From assembly GCA_012798435.1 (NCBI GenBank), contig JAAZNF010000007.1:1-64000 (forward strand): a stretch of 64,000 nucleotides of DNA, read 5' to 3'. Below, piece by piece: positions 12,930 through 20,901 of this stretch; positions within the stretch are counted from its first letter, which is position 1; each line of letters starts with the position of its first letter. The position numbers and the translations under genes are program-made. A model generated the notes under the pieces. That model made no database searches. It was given only the letters and a program-made list of their open reading frames with translations, and was not told the DNA's origin. Source of the DNA: Myxococcales bacterium. GTDB taxonomy: Bacteria > Myxococcota > B64-G9.

Positions 12930-14852
12930 ATGAGAGTCCCCGGTCTTGCGACGCTTGCGCTGCTTGCGCTGACGCTCCCCCGCCCCGGCGCGGCTTGCAC
13001 CAACTATCTGGTGAGCCGGGGAGCATCCAGCGACGGCTCGACCTTCATCTCGTACTCGGCCGACTCGCACACCCTGTACGGCGAGCTGTACCACGTCCCG
13101 GCCCGCGACCATCTGCCCGGCGCCATGCTCGACATCTTCGAGTGGGACACCGGCACCTACGTCGGGAAGATAAAGCAAGTCGGCCACACCTACGCCACGG
13201 TCGGCAACATGAACGAGCACCAGGTGTCGATCGGCGAGACCACCTTCGGCGGCCGGCCCGAGCTGGTCGATCCCGTCGGCGGCATCGACTACGGCCAGCT
13301 CATGTACGTGGCCCTGCAACGCGCCCGCAGCGCGCGCGAGGCCATCCGGGTGATGACCTCGCTCGCCGAGGAGTACGGGTTCAAGAGCGAGGGCGAGAGC
13401 TTCTCGATCGCCGACCCTGACGAGGTGTGGATCCTGGAGATGGTGGGCCGCGGCCCCGGCAGCAAGGGAGCGCTGTGGGTGGCACGCCGCGTCCCCGACG
13501 GGTATGTCTCCGCCCACGCCAACCAGGCCCGCATCCGCACCTTCCCGCGCAACGACCCGCAGAATTGCATGTACGGCCGCGACGTGGTGTCGTTCGCCCG
13601 CGAGCGCGGCTGGTTCTCGGGCAAGGACGAGGACTTCTCCTTCGCCGACACCTACGCCCCGCTCACCTGCGAGGCGCTGCGTTTCTGCGAGGCGCGGGTG
13701 TGGGCGTTCTTTCGACGTGTGGCCCCGTCTCTCAAGCTCTCCTCGGACTACGTACGCTGCGTGGACGGGGCCAAGCCGCTCCCTCTGTGGATCAAGCCCG
13801 ACCGCAAGCTGTCCGTGCGCGACGTCATGGAGCTCATGCGCGACCACTTCGAGGGCACCGAGCTGGACCTCGGCAAGGGCCTCGGCGCCGGGCCGTACCG
13901 GCTGCCCTACCGCTGGCGGCCGCTCACCTGGGAGGTGGAAGGCGTGACCTACCTCAACGAGCGCGCCACCTCCACCCAGCAGACGGGGTTCTCCTTCGTG
14001 GCCCAGGCCCGCCGGGGCCTTCCGGATCCCATCGGCGGGGTGTTGTGGTTCGGGGTGGACGACACCTACAGCACGGTGTACGTGCCGATGTACTGCGGGA
14101 TCCTGGCGCCGCCGATAAACTACGCGGTGGGCACGGGGGACTTCCGGCACTTCACCTGGGACTCGGCTTTCTGGGTGTTCAACTGGGTGGCCAACTTCGC
14201 CTACGGCCGCTACAGCGAGATGATCGAGGACATCCGCCGTGTCCAGGCCAACCTGGAAGGCGACTTCCTCGCCCAGCAACCCACCGTGGAGGCCCAGGCG
14301 CAGAAGCTCCTGCGTGAGTCCGAGCGGGCGGCGCGGGAGTACCTCACGCAATACTCTGCCACCCAGGCCAGCCGGACGGTATCCCGCTGGCGCCGGCTGG
14401 GCGAGGAACTGTTGGTGAAATACCTCGACGGCAACCTCAAGGACGAACACGGCAACGTGCTGCACCCGGGATACCCGGAGGAGTGGTACCGCTTGATCGC
14501 GGCCGAGGCCAAGGACGCCCTCAAGCTCGGCAAGCTCAAGAACGAGGTCACGCCCGAGGAGACCCTGGGAGGAAGCGGCTTCTTCCACTCCCGCGACGAG
14601 CTCGGGGAAAAGGGGAAGAACGTCCCGGCGGACTTCCCCTTCGAGCGGGAGAAACTCCTGCTGGTCCCGGGCAAGGATCGCTGCAACCGGCCGCCCCAGT
14701 GCTGCCTCGCCCCCAAGGTCAGCGGCGACGCCAAGAAGCTCACCGTGGAGATCCCCAAGCCTCCCAAGGATCCCTGCGGCGCTCCCGACTGGCTGCTGCG
14801 CCTGCCCCGCGACGAGCGCCGCCCCGTCATCCGCGGCGCCGCTGGTCACTGA
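12930..14852 (+). CDS. secreted C69-family peptidase/dipeptidase
   Basis: A 640-residue N-terminal-nucleophile hydrolase of the dipeptidase A (C69) family. The start at 12930 follows CCAAGGAGACATCCG and gives a short signal peptide; cleavage after GAA would expose Cys23 in CTNYLVSRGAS, the nucleophile, and this Cys-Thr start is the family hallmark. Other conserved parts are the YSADSHTLYGELYH stretch, NEHQVSIGETTFGGR, and DPDEVWILE. The length matches secreted family members, which are longer than the roughly 470-residue cytoplasmic lactobacillus enzymes. It probably trims dipeptides outside the cytoplasm. A single gene; a Lys-rich C-terminus contains two Cys pairs. An upstream in-frame extension is rejected for lack of a ribosome site. 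Confidence 0.9.
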   Translation: MRVPGLATLALLALTLPRPGAACTNYLVSRGASSDGSTFISYSADSHTLYGELYHVPARDHLPGAMLDIFEWDTGTYVGKIKQVGHTYATVGNMNEHQVSIGETTFGGRPELVDPVGGIDYGQLMYVALQRARSAREAIRVMTSLAEEYGFKSEGESFSIADPDEVWILEMVGRGPGSKGALWVARRVPDGYVSAHANQARIRTFPRNDPQNCMYGRDVVSFARERGWFSGKDEDFSFADTYAPLTCEALRFCEARVWAFFRRVAPSLKLSSDYVRCVDGAKPLPLWIKPDRKLSVRDVMELMRDHFEGTELDLGKGLGAGPYRLPYRWRPLTWEVEGVTYLNERATSTQQTGFSFVAQARRGLPDPIGGVLWFGVDDTYSTVYVPMYCGILAPPINYAVGTGDFRHFTWDSAFWVFNWVANFAYGRYSEMIEDIRRVQANLEGDFLAQQPTVEAQAQKLLRESERAAREYLTQYSATQASRTVSRWRRLGEELLVKYLDGNLKDEHGNVLHPGYPEEWYRLIAAEAKDALKLGKLKNEVTPEETLGGSGFFHSRDELGEKGKNVPADFPFEREKLLLVPGKDRCNRPPQCCLAPKVSGDAKKLTVEIPKPPKDPCGAPDWLLRLPRDERRPVIRGAAGH

Positions 14853-15134
14853 TGACTTCCTGATCAGCAGGTATTCTCCGGGCCGCTCCGATAGCCTTCG
14901 CTCGGCTTGCGCATTCAAGGGCTCTGGGTCGCTGTGTTCGCCTTCACCCGACCCCTCCCTTGTCAGCAACTATTTCCTGCTCTTCTTCGGGTTTTTCTTA
15001 GTCAGCAGGTTTTCTCCGATTTTTTTCGGGACTTTCACTGAGTGGAAGGTTCTTCCGGAATTTGCTCGGAGTTATTTCCCGGGGGGCAAGGGGGCAAAGC
15101 CCCCTTGCGAAAGTTTTCTACCCTGAACCGGGCC
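14853..15134. other. gene-free spacer with degenerate direct repeats
   Basis: 282 bases between convergent genes, locally T-rich, with no ORF I can support. TCAGCAGGTATTCTCCG (14864-14880) recurs with one change at 15002-15018, and a looser relative with 12 of 17 matches is at 14963-14979. T-tracts are at 14989 and 15019. The spacer ends in the hairpin at 15086-15108. Confidence 0.45.
15086..15108. terminator. hairpin between the C69 and pgsB genes
   Basis: A 10-bp perfect stem (GCAAGGGGGC / GCCCCCTTGC) with a 3-base loop, 27 bases beyond the pgsB stop. It is strong but has no adjacent T-run on either strand. Confidence 0.45.
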
Positions 15135-16340
15135 CTAGGCGCGCGCGGTCTTGGCGGGATCGACCGCGCGTTTCTCGAAGTACTCCACCACCGCGTGGCC
15201 GACGCCGCCGATGTTGCCGATGCCGTACACCAGACCCCGGCCAGGGATCTGGGACAGGGTGCGCTCGAAGATGTCGTCGGCCCGAGCGTCTTCGAGAGTG
15301 ATGAGCCGCTCCACTGGCATGCCCCGCTGGAGCGCCGCCTCCACCGCGGGCCGGGTGCCGGTCCCGGTGACGATGGCCGTATCGAGCCCGGGCATACGCG
15401 GCAGGATCTCCCCGAGCTGCACGCTGCGATGGACCCGGTCGGCGCGGCAGTTGAGCAGCACCACCCGGCTGCGCTCCCCGGGAAAGCGCTCGGCGATGAG
15501 GTGCCAGATGGCCAAGGTGGAGTCGGGGTCGTTGGCGGCGAAGCCGTTGATGAAGTCCACCTTCTTGCCGAAGAAATCGAGGTGCACCACCCGCAACACG
15601 CCCACGTCGGGTTGGGCGGACCACATCCCGGCGATGGCTTTCTCCCTCGGGACGCCGAGCCGGGTGCACACCTCGAGCGCCAGGGCCACGTTGTCGGGAT
15701 GCTCGATGTAGGTAAAGCCGCCGAGGTCGGCGGCGCTGACCTTCTGCCCCTCGGGGGTGGCGCGGACACACGTGCTCCCCTGCCGCCGGGCGACGTCCGC
15801 CATCAGGGCAAGGTGCGCCTCGTCGCTCTCGGCGGTGGCGAGCAGGCCGTTGCGCGGCACCGTGCCGCACAGGGCCTTGGCCACATCGGCCACCGTCGGC
15901 CCCATCACGTCCAGGTGGTCGGCGCGGATGTTGGTGATGACACCCACGGTCGAGCGCACCAACACCTCCTCGCAGAAGGCCTGGTAGCGGGGGTTCAGCG
16001 CCATGCACTCCAGCACCAGGGCCCTGGCGTTGCGATGGGCGGCCACCGACAGGGCGCGCGCCTGTTCGATGATGTTGGCGCGGCCCTGGCGTTGGATGGG
16101 GTACTCGGCGCCGTCCTCCAGGATCATGCGCGGGGCCGAGCCGGTGGTCTTGGCGCAGGTGGCGATGCCGCCGGCGCGCAGCCCGGCGGCGATGAGGCGC
16201 GTCACTGACGACTTGCCGCGGGTGCCGTTGACGTGGATGCGGATGGGAACGCTGGCCAGGTTGCGCCGGTGGGCGCGGTACTCGAGCACGCCGAAGGCGA
16301 GCAACAAGCAGAGCAGCGTTCCCAGGGTGGCGTAGATCAC
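15135..16340 (-). CDS. pgsB: PgsB/CapB-like Mur-ligase family amide ligase
   Basis: A 401-residue membrane-anchored Mur-ligase relative like PgsB (CapB), the ATP-dependent ligase that polymerises glutamate in poly-gamma-glutamate synthesis. It has one N-terminal membrane segment (IYATLGTLLCLLLAFGVLEY), then RIHVNGTRGKSSVTRLI with the P-loop GTRGKS, and ITNIRADHLDVMG, which matches the Mur central-domain metal site. The GTG at 16340 has GGAGG six bases upstream; an in-frame GTG at 16355 lies too close to the candidate promoter. The usual partners pgsC, pgsA and pgsE are absent on both sides, so it may act alone or glutamylate another substrate. Confidence 0.85.
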   Translation of the reverse strand: MIYATLGTLLCLLLAFGVLEYRAHRRNLASVPIRIHVNGTRGKSSVTRLIAAGLRAGGIATCAKTTGSAPRMILEDGAEYPIQRQGRANIIEQARALSVAAHRNARALVLECMALNPRYQAFCEEVLVRSTVGVITNIRADHLDVMGPTVADVAKALCGTVPRNGLLATAESDEAHLALMADVARRQGSTCVRATPEGQKVSAADLGGFTYIEHPDNVALALEVCTRLGVPREKAIAGMWSAQPDVGVLRVVHLDFFGKKVDFINGFAANDPDSTLAIWHLIAERFPGERSRVVLLNCRADRVHRSVQLGEILPRMPGLDTAIVTGTGTRPAVEAALQRGMPVERLITLEDARADDIFERTLSQIPGRGLVYGIGNIGGVGHAVVEYFEKRAVDPAKTARA

Positions 16341-16358
16341 GTCCGGCCTCCGCACGGC

Positions 16359-16387
16359 ATCCTAGATCGAGGCGGGCATTTCGGCAA
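16359..16387 (-). promoter_or_regulatory. candidate pgsB promoter
   Basis: Minus strand: TTGCCG, 17 bases, TAGGAT. The expected transcript start near 16352 lies below the GTG at 16355 and above the GTG at 16340, which supports the latter. Confidence 0.45.
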
Positions 16388-16418
16388 ACCCAAACGGGCC
16401 ACGGACCCCGAAATCGCC

Positions 16419-16447
16419 TTGACCCCGGAGGCGGCAGCGGTGAGAAT
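16419..16447 (+). promoter_or_regulatory. candidate rseP promoter
   Basis: TTGACC, 17 bases, GAGAAT. An alternative in-frame ATG at 16446 overlaps the -10 box, so the ATG at 16485 is preferred as the rseP start. Confidence 0.35.
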
Positions 16448-16484
16448 GGCCCGACGCCGGCACGCGGGCCGGCCGCGGGTGACC

Positions 16485-18173
16485 ATGACCAACTTGTTGT
16501 GGTTCTTGATCCTGATCGGCGTGCTCATCTTCGCCCACGAGAGCGGGCACTTCTTGTTCGCCAAGCTCTTCCGGGTCAAGGTGCTCACCTTCTCGCTGGG
16601 GTTCGGCGGAGCCATCCGGCTGGGGCGCTTCCGCCTGGCCTTCACCCGCGGCGAAACCGAGTACCGCATCAGCTGGTTCCCCATCGGCGGCTTCGTGCGC
16701 ATGCTGGGAGAGGATCCCACCCAGGAGGTGGATCCCGCCGAGAGGCAGCGCTCGTTTTCCCACCAGGCGGCCTGGAAGCGCGCGCTGATCATCTTCGGCG
16801 GGCCGATGTTCTCCTTGCTGCTGGCGCCGCCCATCTACTTCGCCTACCACCTCACCCTGAGCCGCGCCGCCGCGCCGGTGGTAGGCCTGGTGATCGACGG
16901 CTCGCCGGCGGCGCAAGCCGGCATCCTGCCCGGCGACGCCGTCCTGCGCGTCGGCGGCACGCCCACCCGGACCTTCGAGGAGGTCGAGGACGCCATCAAC
17001 GACTCCGAGGGCCGACCGGTGGAGCTGGAGATCGAGCGCGGCGGCGAGAAGCGTGCGTTGCGCCTCGCGGCCCAGCCGGCCATCGACGAGACCGGCCTCG
17101 AGTTGCTGGGCCGCCAGTGGGATCTCGGCATCCGCCACGAGCGGCGCGGGACCATCCTGGGCCTGGTCTCCCCCGACTCGCCGGCGGCGCGCGCCGGCAT
17201 GAAGGGCTGGGACGAGCTGGCCGCGGTGAACGGCGTGCCGGTGCTGGACTTCGAGGAGGCGCGCCGCGAGCTGGAGAAGGCGAAGGACTCACCGCTGCGC
17301 CTTTCGCTGCGCCGCCGGGTGGAGATCCCGTGCGGCGCCGTCACCCTGAACGCCACCGCGGTGATCGACGTCGACCTCCAACCCCTGCCGGCGGAGCAGG
17401 CGCCGCTGGGGGCCTTCCGCACCGCGCACGCCTACTTCGGATTCGAGCCCATCGATCTATTCGTGCGCGAGGTCATTCCAGGCTACCCCGCCGAGCAGAA
17501 CGGCGTCGTCGCAGGCGACCGCATCCTGAGCGCCAACGGCGAGATCCTCACCTCCATCGAGCAGTTCCGCAACGTGCTGGCCCGGCACCCGCGGGACTCC
17601 ATCCGCATCCAGGTGCGGCACCAGGGCGAAGTGCGGGAGTTCTCCTTCGTCCCCGCTATCATCGAGGACAAGGACGAGCTGCGCCAGACCCAGCGCATCC
17701 GCGGCCTGGGCTTCAAGCCCGACGCCAACCGCGTGTCCGGCCTCACCATCCCCCGGCCCGATCGCCTCGCCTACGCCGGTCGCATGGCCTTCGTGGAGTT
17801 CGGCCGCACCGTGCGCATGAACGTCATGGGCTTCGTGCGCATCTTCCAGGGCCGGGTGGCGGCCAGCGAGGCGGTGGGCGGCCCCATCATGATCTTCCAC
17901 GTGGCGGGCAAGGTGGCCGAGAAGGGCCTCGGCGCCTTCCTGGCCATGATGGCCTTCATGAGCATCTTGCTCGGCCTGCTCAACCTGCTGCCCGTGCCGC
18001 TGCTCGACGGTGGTCACCTGGCGTTCATTCTGATCGAGGTGCTGCGCCGGCGGCCGCTCTCGCTCCAGGCACGGCTGATCGCGAGTTACGTGGGACTGGC
18101 GCTGCTGGCGGCTCTGATGATCTTCGCCTTCGGCAACGACCTGCGCCGCTACTGGTCGGACTTTTTCGGGTAG
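16485..18173 (+). CDS. rseP: RseP-type site-2 zinc metalloprotease with three PDZ domains
   Basis: An inner-membrane site-2 protease, 562 residues, of the RseP/RasP family that cuts anti-sigma factors within the membrane. The zinc site HESGH is at residues 18-22 in the first membrane segment, and the third ligand motif VPLLDGGH is near 505. Three PDZ modules lie between: GSPAAQAGILPGD, DSPAARAGMKGWDE and GYPAEQNGVVAGD. E. coli RseP has two, so this is an expanded periplasmic region. tsaB follows 3 bases after the stop, so they are probably cotranscribed. No sigma/anti-sigma pair lies nearby, and its substrate is unknown. Confidence 0.93.
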   Translation: MTNLLWFLILIGVLIFAHESGHFLFAKLFRVKVLTFSLGFGGAIRLGRFRLAFTRGETEYRISWFPIGGFVRMLGEDPTQEVDPAERQRSFSHQAAWKRALIIFGGPMFSLLLAPPIYFAYHLTLSRAAAPVVGLVIDGSPAAQAGILPGDAVLRVGGTPTRTFEEVEDAINDSEGRPVELEIERGGEKRALRLAAQPAIDETGLELLGRQWDLGIRHERRGTILGLVSPDSPAARAGMKGWDELAAVNGVPVLDFEEARRELEKAKDSPLRLSLRRRVEIPCGAVTLNATAVIDVDLQPLPAEQAPLGAFRTAHAYFGFEPIDLFVREVIPGYPAEQNGVVAGDRILSANGEILTSIEQFRNVLARHPRDSIRIQVRHQGEVREFSFVPAIIEDKDELRQTQRIRGLGFKPDANRVSGLTIPRPDRLAYAGRMAFVEFGRTVRMNVMGFVRIFQGRVAASEAVGGPIMIFHVAGKVAEKGLGAFLAMMAFMSILLGLLNLLPVPLLDGGHLAFILIEVLRRRPLSLQARLIASYVGLALLAALMIFAFGNDLRRYWSDFFG

Positions 18174-18176
18174 GCG

Positions 18177-18878
18177 ATGCTGCTCTTGGCCTTCGACACG
18201 GCGACGCCGTCCACCACGGTGGCGCTGCTCGATTCGGCGACGCCGATCGCCGAGATGCGACTGTCCGCCGCCTCCCACTCTCGATCGCTTCTGCCGGCGG
18301 TTTCAGAGATCCTCGCTCACGCGGGACACACGCCACGCTCGCTCCAGGCCATCGCGGTGGGGCGCGGGCCCGGCTCGTTCACCGGCGTGCGTATCGGCAT
18401 GACGCTGGCCAAGACGCTGGCCTACGCGCTCGACATCCCCCTGGCGGGCGTCTCCACCTTGCGCGCCCTGGCGCACAACGCCGCGGCCGGCCCGAACGAC
18501 CTCGTGTGCCCGGCGCTCGACGCCCTCAAGGGAGAGGTGTACGGCGCGGTCTTTCGAATGACCTCGAGCGGTGCTCAGACGGTGCGACACGAAGCCGCCT
18601 CAGAGCCGCGCGCCTTCGCCGAGAGCCTCAAGGCCGCCGGCGCGACCTGCATACTGCTCGGGAGCGGCGCCCTGCGTTACCGGGACGTCTTCGCCGAGGT
18701 GCTGGGCGATGCGTTGCGGCTACCCGACATGCCGGAGGATCACGAGCCGCGCGCCACCGTGATCGGGCGCCTGGGTTGGGAACGGTTGTCTCGAGAGGAA
18801 AGCGACGACCCCGCCCTGCTGGAGCCCGACTACTGCCGCCTTTCAGAAGCCGAGATCAAACGGCAAAAGACTTCCTGA
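18177..18878 (+). CDS. tsaB: tRNA threonylcarbamoyladenosine biosynthesis protein TsaB
   Basis: A 233-residue TsaB, the ASKHA-fold partner that pairs with TsaD in forming t6A37 in ANN-decoding tRNAs. Seen: MLLLAFDTATPSTTVALL at the N-terminus, SHSRSLLPAV, and the signature GRGPGSFTGVRIGMTLAK. A Lys-containing C-terminus follows a usual-size domain. It begins 3 bases after rseP and has no ribosome site of its own, suggesting translational coupling. Convergent with the PHP gene, whose stop is 2 bases beyond. Confidence 0.95.
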   Translation: MLLLAFDTATPSTTVALLDSATPIAEMRLSAASHSRSLLPAVSEILAHAGHTPRSLQAIAVGRGPGSFTGVRIGMTLAKTLAYALDIPLAGVSTLRALAHNAAAGPNDLVCPALDALKGEVYGAVFRMTSSGAQTVRHEAASEPRAFAESLKAAGATCILLGSGALRYRDVFAEVLGDALRLPDMPEDHEPRATVIGRLGWERLSREESDDPALLEPDYCRLSEAEIKRQKTS

Positions 18879-18880
18879 AG

Positions 18881-19795
18881 TCACTCGCCTGGCGCCGGCC
18901 CCTTGCGCCGGCCCCGGTGCCGTCCGCGCGGCCTCTTCTCCCCTTCGGAACCGGGCCGGGGGCCCTCGCCGCGCCGTCCTCCCCGGCCGCCGCGCCGCGG
19001 CCGGTCATCCGGCGCTCCGGCGCTGCGACGAGGCCTGCCCGGGCCGCTCCCTTCTCGTCCTCCTGTGCGGGACGCGCGCTCCCGCGCCGGCCGGCCCTCC
19101 GGGAATCTGGAGGCCGGCCGCTCCGGCTCGGGCGCCAAACGCCCCAGGGTGATCGGCCAGGAATCGAAGGCCCGGATGCGGGCGATGAGCTGGGCTTCGT
19201 TCTGCACCTCCCCACGAATCAGCGTGGCCACCGTGCCCATGACCTCGAGCGAATCCCGCACGTCGCTGCCGCCGACACCCGGCAAGCCGGCACCGGCCGC
19301 CGCCTCCTCGGCCAGGTCGTTCTGCAACGGGCGCCGGCGGGCGTTCAGCACCTCCACCGCGCCCACGCCGGCGAGGCGCGCCAGGCCGTCTCCCAACGCC
19401 CCTGGGATGTCGCGGTCGTAGGGATGGGCCGCGATCAGCAAGCCGTCGCGCGCCTCCACCGCCTGCCGCAGCGACTCGAACATGCACCGCCCCGAGTCGT
19501 CCCGCCGCAGCCAGGCCCCGATCTCGGGCAGCGAATACGGCGATGGCACCAGCACCAGAAAATGCCCACGATCGGTGAAGGCCTCCAGCCCGACCAGGAT
19601 GCGCAGCCCGGTGCGGGACTCCACCTCGCCCGCCTCCTTGAGGGCCGCGACCGTGTGGACGTCCGTGAGACAGAAGCCGTCCAGTCCCGCCTGGCGCGCC
19701 CGCTCGGCGAGCTGGGCCACGCTCCAGGGCACGCCGGGGGTGTAAAACGAGTGCACGTGTAGATCGAGAAGCAAGCCATCCTCCCGCGTTGTCAT
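18881..19795 (-). CDS. PHP-domain metal-dependent hydrolase with basic disordered tail
   Basis: A 304-residue PHP-fold protein. The N-terminal ~215 residues have the metal-binding pattern: LDLHVHSFYTPG, CLTDVH, a Glu in GLEAFT, AAHPYDRD and GSDVRD. These enzymes are phosphoesterases acting on nucleotides, histidinol phosphate or nucleic acid ends; the substrate cannot be read from sequence. The last ~85 residues are a low-complexity Arg/Gly/Pro/Glu tail (RPRRGGRGGRRGEGPRPG, RGRHRGRRKG) typical of RNA-binding disorder and not part of the fold. The ATG at 19795 is chosen because the candidate promoter excludes the in-frame start at 19822. Confidence 0.8.
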   Translation of the reverse strand: MTTREDGLLLDLHVHSFYTPGVPWSVAQLAERARQAGLDGFCLTDVHTVAALKEAGEVESRTGLRILVGLEAFTDRGHFLVLVPSPYSLPEIGAWLRRDDSGRCMFESLRQAVEARDGLLIAAHPYDRDIPGALGDGLARLAGVGAVEVLNARRRPLQNDLAEEAAAGAGLPGVGGSDVRDSLEVMGTVATLIRGEVQNEAQLIARIRAFDSWPITLGRLAPEPERPASRFPEGRPARERASRTGGREGSGPGRPRRSAGAPDDRPRRGGRGGRRGEGPRPGSEGEKRPRGRHRGRRKGPAPGE

Positions 19796-19812
19796 CCCCC
19801 CGCGGAGCCGGC

Positions 19813-19841
19813 ACGCTACCACAGCCCCCGTTCCGGCGCAA
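19813..19841 (-). promoter_or_regulatory. candidate promoter, PHP gene
   Basis: Minus strand: TTGCGC, 17 bases, TAGCGT; the expected start near 19806 is just before the ATG at 19795. Weak -35. The rest of 19842-19971 shows nothing but a short GCGGCG-CTT-CGCCGC hairpin. Confidence 0.3.
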
Positions 19842-19971
19842 ACCCGGCGCTTCCTGACCGCACCTCACAAATACTGCAATTCGATTGAACCATTGTGGTA
19901 CTTCCAGTGGCGCGGCGCGCAAGATCGAAAAAGAGTGAGGTACGGTCAGCGGCGCTTCGCCGCCAAGAGAC

Positions 19972-20901
19972 CTATCCAGCGCGCATCCGGCCCTGCCAGG
20001 TGTCGCGGCGCTCGAGTTCCGCACGGATCTTGTGGATCACGCGGCCCTTGTCGAGCGCCCACCGCGGCGCCAGCATCTGCCCGGCCGGGCCTTCACCGGT
20101 GAGCCGGTGCACCACGATCGCCGGGTCGAGGTACTCCAGGAAGCGCCCCGCCAGCGCCGCGTATTCGTCCATGGAGCTGAGCGGTATCTCTCCCCGCCGC
20201 CACATCGGTTCGAGCGGCGTGTCCTTCAGCACGTGCAGGTTGTGGACTTTCACGCCGGTCACGCCGAGCCGGTTGAGAAGCGCTGCGGTCTCCAAACGGT
20301 CGCCTTCGTCTTCCCCGGGGAAATCCAGGATGAGGTGGGCGATCACCTCCAACCCGCGCTCCCGCGCCCGCCGCGCCGCGTCGGCGAAGTCCGCCACGCT
20401 GTGGTTGCGGTTCATCCTGGCGAGCAGCGGGTCGCTCGCCACCTGCAGGCCGATCTCCAGCCATACGGGCTTTTCTTTCGAGAGCGCACTCAAGAGATCC
20501 AGGACATCGTCCGGGAGAAAGTCCGGCCGGGTGCCGATCGCGAGCAAGAGCACGCGAGGGTGGGCCAGCGCCTCCCGCAGCATCGGCTCCAGCCTCTCTC
20601 GGGGCGCCGCCGTCACCGTGCCGTCCTGGAAGTAGGCCAGGATGCCGCACTCCCTGGCGCGCCGTTCGGCGGCGGCGATTCCGCTCTCGAGCTGCGAGCA
20701 TATCGGGCCGAACGGATCTGGCGCGCGCGGAACCAGCGCAGACTCGCTGCAAAAGAGGCATCCCCCGTGTCCCTTGCGGCCGTCGCGGTTGGGACAGCCG
20801 AAGTTCCCGCGCAGGGTCACGGTGCGCACGGGTTTTCCGAAACGACGTCTGAGGCCGGTGGAGAGGCGGGAATACCGCTCGCCGTCGGGGAAAGGGTTCA
20901 C
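19972..20901 (-). CDS. TIGR01212-family radical SAM protein (YhcC-like)
   Basis: A 309-residue radical SAM enzyme of the YhcC type. The cluster motif is the long-spaced form CPNRDGRKGHGGCLFC seen in this family, preceded by RTVTLRGNFG. Later motifs fit the SAM barrel: IGTRPDFLP, EIGLQVASD and HLILDFPGED. Reaction and substrate of the family are not settled. The GTG start at 20901 overlaps the TGA of the kinase-WD40 gene (GTGA), so translation is probably coupled. Alternative upstream starts lie inside the kinase gene and are rejected. Confidence 0.85.
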   Translation of the reverse strand: MNPFPDGERYSRLSTGLRRRFGKPVRTVTLRGNFGCPNRDGRKGHGGCLFCSESALVPRAPDPFGPICSQLESGIAAAERRARECGILAYFQDGTVTAAPRERLEPMLREALAHPRVLLLAIGTRPDFLPDDVLDLLSALSKEKPVWLEIGLQVASDPLLARMNRNHSVADFADAARRARERGLEVIAHLILDFPGEDEGDRLETAALLNRLGVTGVKVHNLHVLKDTPLEPMWRRGEIPLSSMDEYAALAGRFLEYLDPAIVVHRLTGEGPAGQMLAPRWALDKGRVIHKIRAELERRDTWQGRMRAG

